Source: Sphingomonadaceae bacterium PASS1 (GTDB lineage Bacteria > Pseudomonadota > Alphaproteobacteria > Sphingomonadales > Sphingomonadaceae). Taken from it: a DNA stretch of 64,000 bases. Position 1 is the first letter of the stretch; each line of letters begins with the position of its first letter. Both the position numbers and the translations under genes were made by a program. The notes below the pieces were generated by a model. The model was not told the DNA's origin. It saw nothing but the letters and a program-made list of their open reading frames with translations, and searched no databases. The stretch lies in contig NKIR01000001.1 of NCBI GenBank assembly GCA_002255985.1, forward strand, positions 733,036 through 797,035, written 5' to 3'. This document shows positions 62,402-64,000 of this stretch, one piece after another.

Positions 62402-63510
62402 CTGGAAAAACAATATTTCTGACCGATGAGAGAACTTTTTGGCATTGTACCGGTGTTCAGGCCCTTTTCATTCCGATTGGCGATTGGGTAGAGCCGCCAA
62501 GCGGCAGCTATGGTGCCGATACACCCACATCAAAGCGCAGACTTGTCAATCTTGTCCGCGCCGCAGGCTTCGACAAGGAGTTGAGCATTGATACGGCCCC
62601 CAGCGCAACACGCGAAGATTTGCTGCGTATTCATCCAGCCAGCTACGTCGATGAATTCAAACGGCTGAGTGACATTAACGGCGGCGAACTTGGTGTATTT
62701 GCCCCATTTTCAAAGGGTGGATTTGAAATCGCGACGCTTTCAACAGGATTGGCGATTGCGGCACTCGACGCGGTTTTGACGGGAGTAGCACCAAACAGCT
62801 ACGCGCTGTGCCGACCGGCCGGGCATCACTGCCTAGCAAACGAGCCGATGGGTTTTTGCCTGCTTGCCAACATCCCGATTGCAATCGAAGCGGCGAAAGC
62901 GCGCCACGGCCTCGGGCGCGTCGTTGTGCTCGACTGGGATGTGCACCATGGCAATGGAACGCAGTCTATCTTCTATGATCGCGAAGATGTCTTCACCATT
63001 TCCATACATCAGGACCGCTGCTTTCCCCCCGGATACTCGGGCGCCGATGAACGCGGTGTCGGGGCTGGCGAAGGCTTTAATCTTAATATTCCCCTTCCTG
63101 CCGGCAGTGGGCATGAGACCTATCTCTGCGCGCTTCAGCAGATCGTGATCCCTGCGATTCGAAACTATGCCCCGGACTTGATCGTCATTGCGAGCGGTCT
63201 TGATGCCAACGCAGTTGATCCGCTTGCGCGACAGTTGCTGCACAGCGACAGTTATCGAGAAATGACCAGCATCATGGTCGAACTATCGAACGAGCTTTGC
63301 GGCGGCCGCCTCGCAGTGATTCACGAAGGCGGCTATGCCGAGGCATATGTTCCATTTTGCGGACTGGCGATTTTAGAAGGGCTGGCAGGAAAACGAAGCA
63401 TTGTTATAGACCCCGAGCTCGGCTTCTTTCAGGCGCAGCAACCCAGTGAGCGCATGGTCGATTTCCACAAGCAACTGATCGACGAAATGCAGCAAACCTT
63501 TTCATCATGA
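62398..63510 (+). CDS. Histone deacetylase-family amidohydrolase (acetylpolyamine type)
   Basis: 370 residues. The zinc ligands are in VLDWDVHHGNGTQ (Asp, His) and ASGLDANAVDPL (Asp). The charge-relay His-His is in CRPAGHHCLANEPMGFCL, and IHEGGYAEAYVPFC is the Gly-rich loop with Tyr. Prokaryotic members remove acetyl or other acyl groups from polyamines and small amines. No signal peptide is seen, so it works in the cytoplasm. Co-translation with an amidohydrolase, in a region that has glutamylation genes, fits an amide- or amine-processing role. Confidence 0.91.
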   Translation: MTGKTIFLTDERTFWHCTGVQALFIPIGDWVEPPSGSYGADTPTSKRRLVNLVRAAGFDKELSIDTAPSATREDLLRIHPASYVDEFKRLSDINGGELGVFAPFSKGGFEIATLSTGLAIAALDAVLTGVAPNSYALCRPAGHHCLANEPMGFCLLANIPIAIEAAKARHGLGRVVVLDWDVHHGNGTQSIFYDREDVFTISIHQDRCFPPGYSGADERGVGAGEGFNLNIPLPAGSGHETYLCALQQIVIPAIRNYAPDLIVIASGLDANAVDPLARQLLHSDSYREMTSIMVELSNELCGGRLAVIHEGGYAEAYVPFCGLAILEGLAGKRSIVIDPELGFFQAQQPSERMVDFHKQLIDEMQQTFSS

Positions 63511-63819
63511 CATCTTGATCGTCGGCACGGCGACCTTCTCGATTTCTAAGCTGAAGCGGACTGAGAATGCGAGTAATGTAAGCTTCCACCCCCTTTCGGT
63601 CATCTGGTCTTTTCTAAAATTATGTCTGCTTTTGTGCGTGCAGCAATCGCGCGGGAACGACCGCAAATGTGCGCAAAGCAGACGTTTTGGTTAACCTATC
63701 CTTGAGAACTTATCGAGCGGTTTGAACTCTGTGTGGTCTGGATTTCGGCAGGCGGGCTGGTGGAAGGTTGTTCGACGGAGCTGCCCGTGATAAATCGTCT
63801 GAAACCAGCAGGATCGAAA
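63511..63819. other. Gene-free stretch before the VOC gene
   Basis: 309 bases with no supported frame. It carries a few AT-richer segments (around 63610-63625) that might include a promoter for the VOC gene. I cannot identify an operator or mobile-element remnant. Confidence 0.35.
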
Positions 63820-64000
63820 ATGCCGCCATTCAGTCTCCAGACAATCGACCATGTCGTCATCCGCGCAGTCAACGCTGCCGAGCTTGTTGCGTTTTACGTC
63901 AATGCGATCGGTTGCAAGCTTGCGTGGGATCGGCCCGACTTGGGCCTTACCCACTTGGAGGCGGGAGACGCCATGGTTGCCATCATCAGCATAGCTGGCC
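63820..64000 (+). CDS. VOC (glyoxalase/bleomycin-resistance) family protein, 5' part
   Basis: At least 60 residues, continuing past the window end. It opens MPPFSLQTIDHVVIRAVNAA then ELVAFYVNAIGCKLAW and GLTHLEAGDAMVAI, the beta-alpha-beta module of VOC enzymes. The His in DHVVI is the first metal ligand. AGGA precedes the ATG by six bases. An upstream in-frame GTG at 63787 is possible but lacks a site. It may be a glyoxalase-, epimerase- or extradiol-dioxygenase-like member. It follows the deacetylase by 309 bases. Confidence 0.82.
   Translation, partial: MPPFSLQTIDHVVIRAVNAAELVAFYVNAIGCKLAWDRPDLGLTHLEAGDAMVAIISIAG

Overview
The window looks like a chromosome segment of a sphingomonad (Alphaproteobacteria, order Sphingomonadales). 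The support is a carotenoid phytoene synthase, four TonB-dependent receptors, a QueE of the CX14CX2C type, an Rrf2 regulator, PpdK, and an mreBCD-mrdA-rodA cluster with ordinary alphaproteobacterial gene neighbours. I cannot fix the genus from the sequence alone.

Positions 1-34,711 are mostly core genome. In order: the 3' end of crtB; an inositol-monophosphatase-family gene and pmbA; queC-queE for 7-deazaguanine synthesis; tRNA-Arg(ACG); a DUF1254/DUF1214 pair; ppdK; glyQ-glyS; a small XRE regulator with a membrane protein; TraB/GumN and CPBP-protease genes; an LD-carboxypeptidase; a probable sulfur-acquisition group (TonB receptor, Rrf2 regulator, YezD, second TonB receptor, TauE/SafE exporter); rplY-pth-ychF; a two-gene locus whose Met/His/Cys-rich products suggest copper; mutL; and the cell-shape operon mreB-mreC-mreD-mrdA-rodA. 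Short inverted repeats with the core CTGAAC(T/G)TGTTTCAG sit in several spacers of this half. A different palindromic element is inserted in frame inside glyS.

A tRNA-Lys(CTT) at 34,636-34,711 marks a sharp change. From there to the window end nearly every gene is catabolic, transport or regulatory, and no copy of the core-half repeats was seen. This has the look of a tRNA-associated genomic island, although no integrase was found. Its first part (35.1-49.7 kb) combines three things. One is a class I P450 system (ferredoxin, FAD reductase, P450). The second is a homoprotocatechuate meta-cleavage set (HpaD, HpaE and HpaG-like enzymes). The third is a glutamylation set (glutamine-synthetase-like ligase, class I amidotransferase-like hydrolase, GabD-like and GabT-like enzymes). 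P450, ligase, HpaE-like dehydrogenase and reductase form one tight operon, which suggests they act on one substrate, probably an aromatic amine.

The second part (49.8-63.5 kb) holds two TonB receptors, an AraC regulator, two exported YtcJ-type amidohydrolases, a lipoprotein PQQ dehydrogenase, an exported HD-domain protein and a histone-deacetylase-family amidohydrolase, several joined by overlapping stop/start codons. A reasonable reading is outer-membrane uptake and hydrolysis of an amide or N-acyl compound, whose amine and aromatic parts are then handled by the first part. The window ends inside a VOC-family gene.
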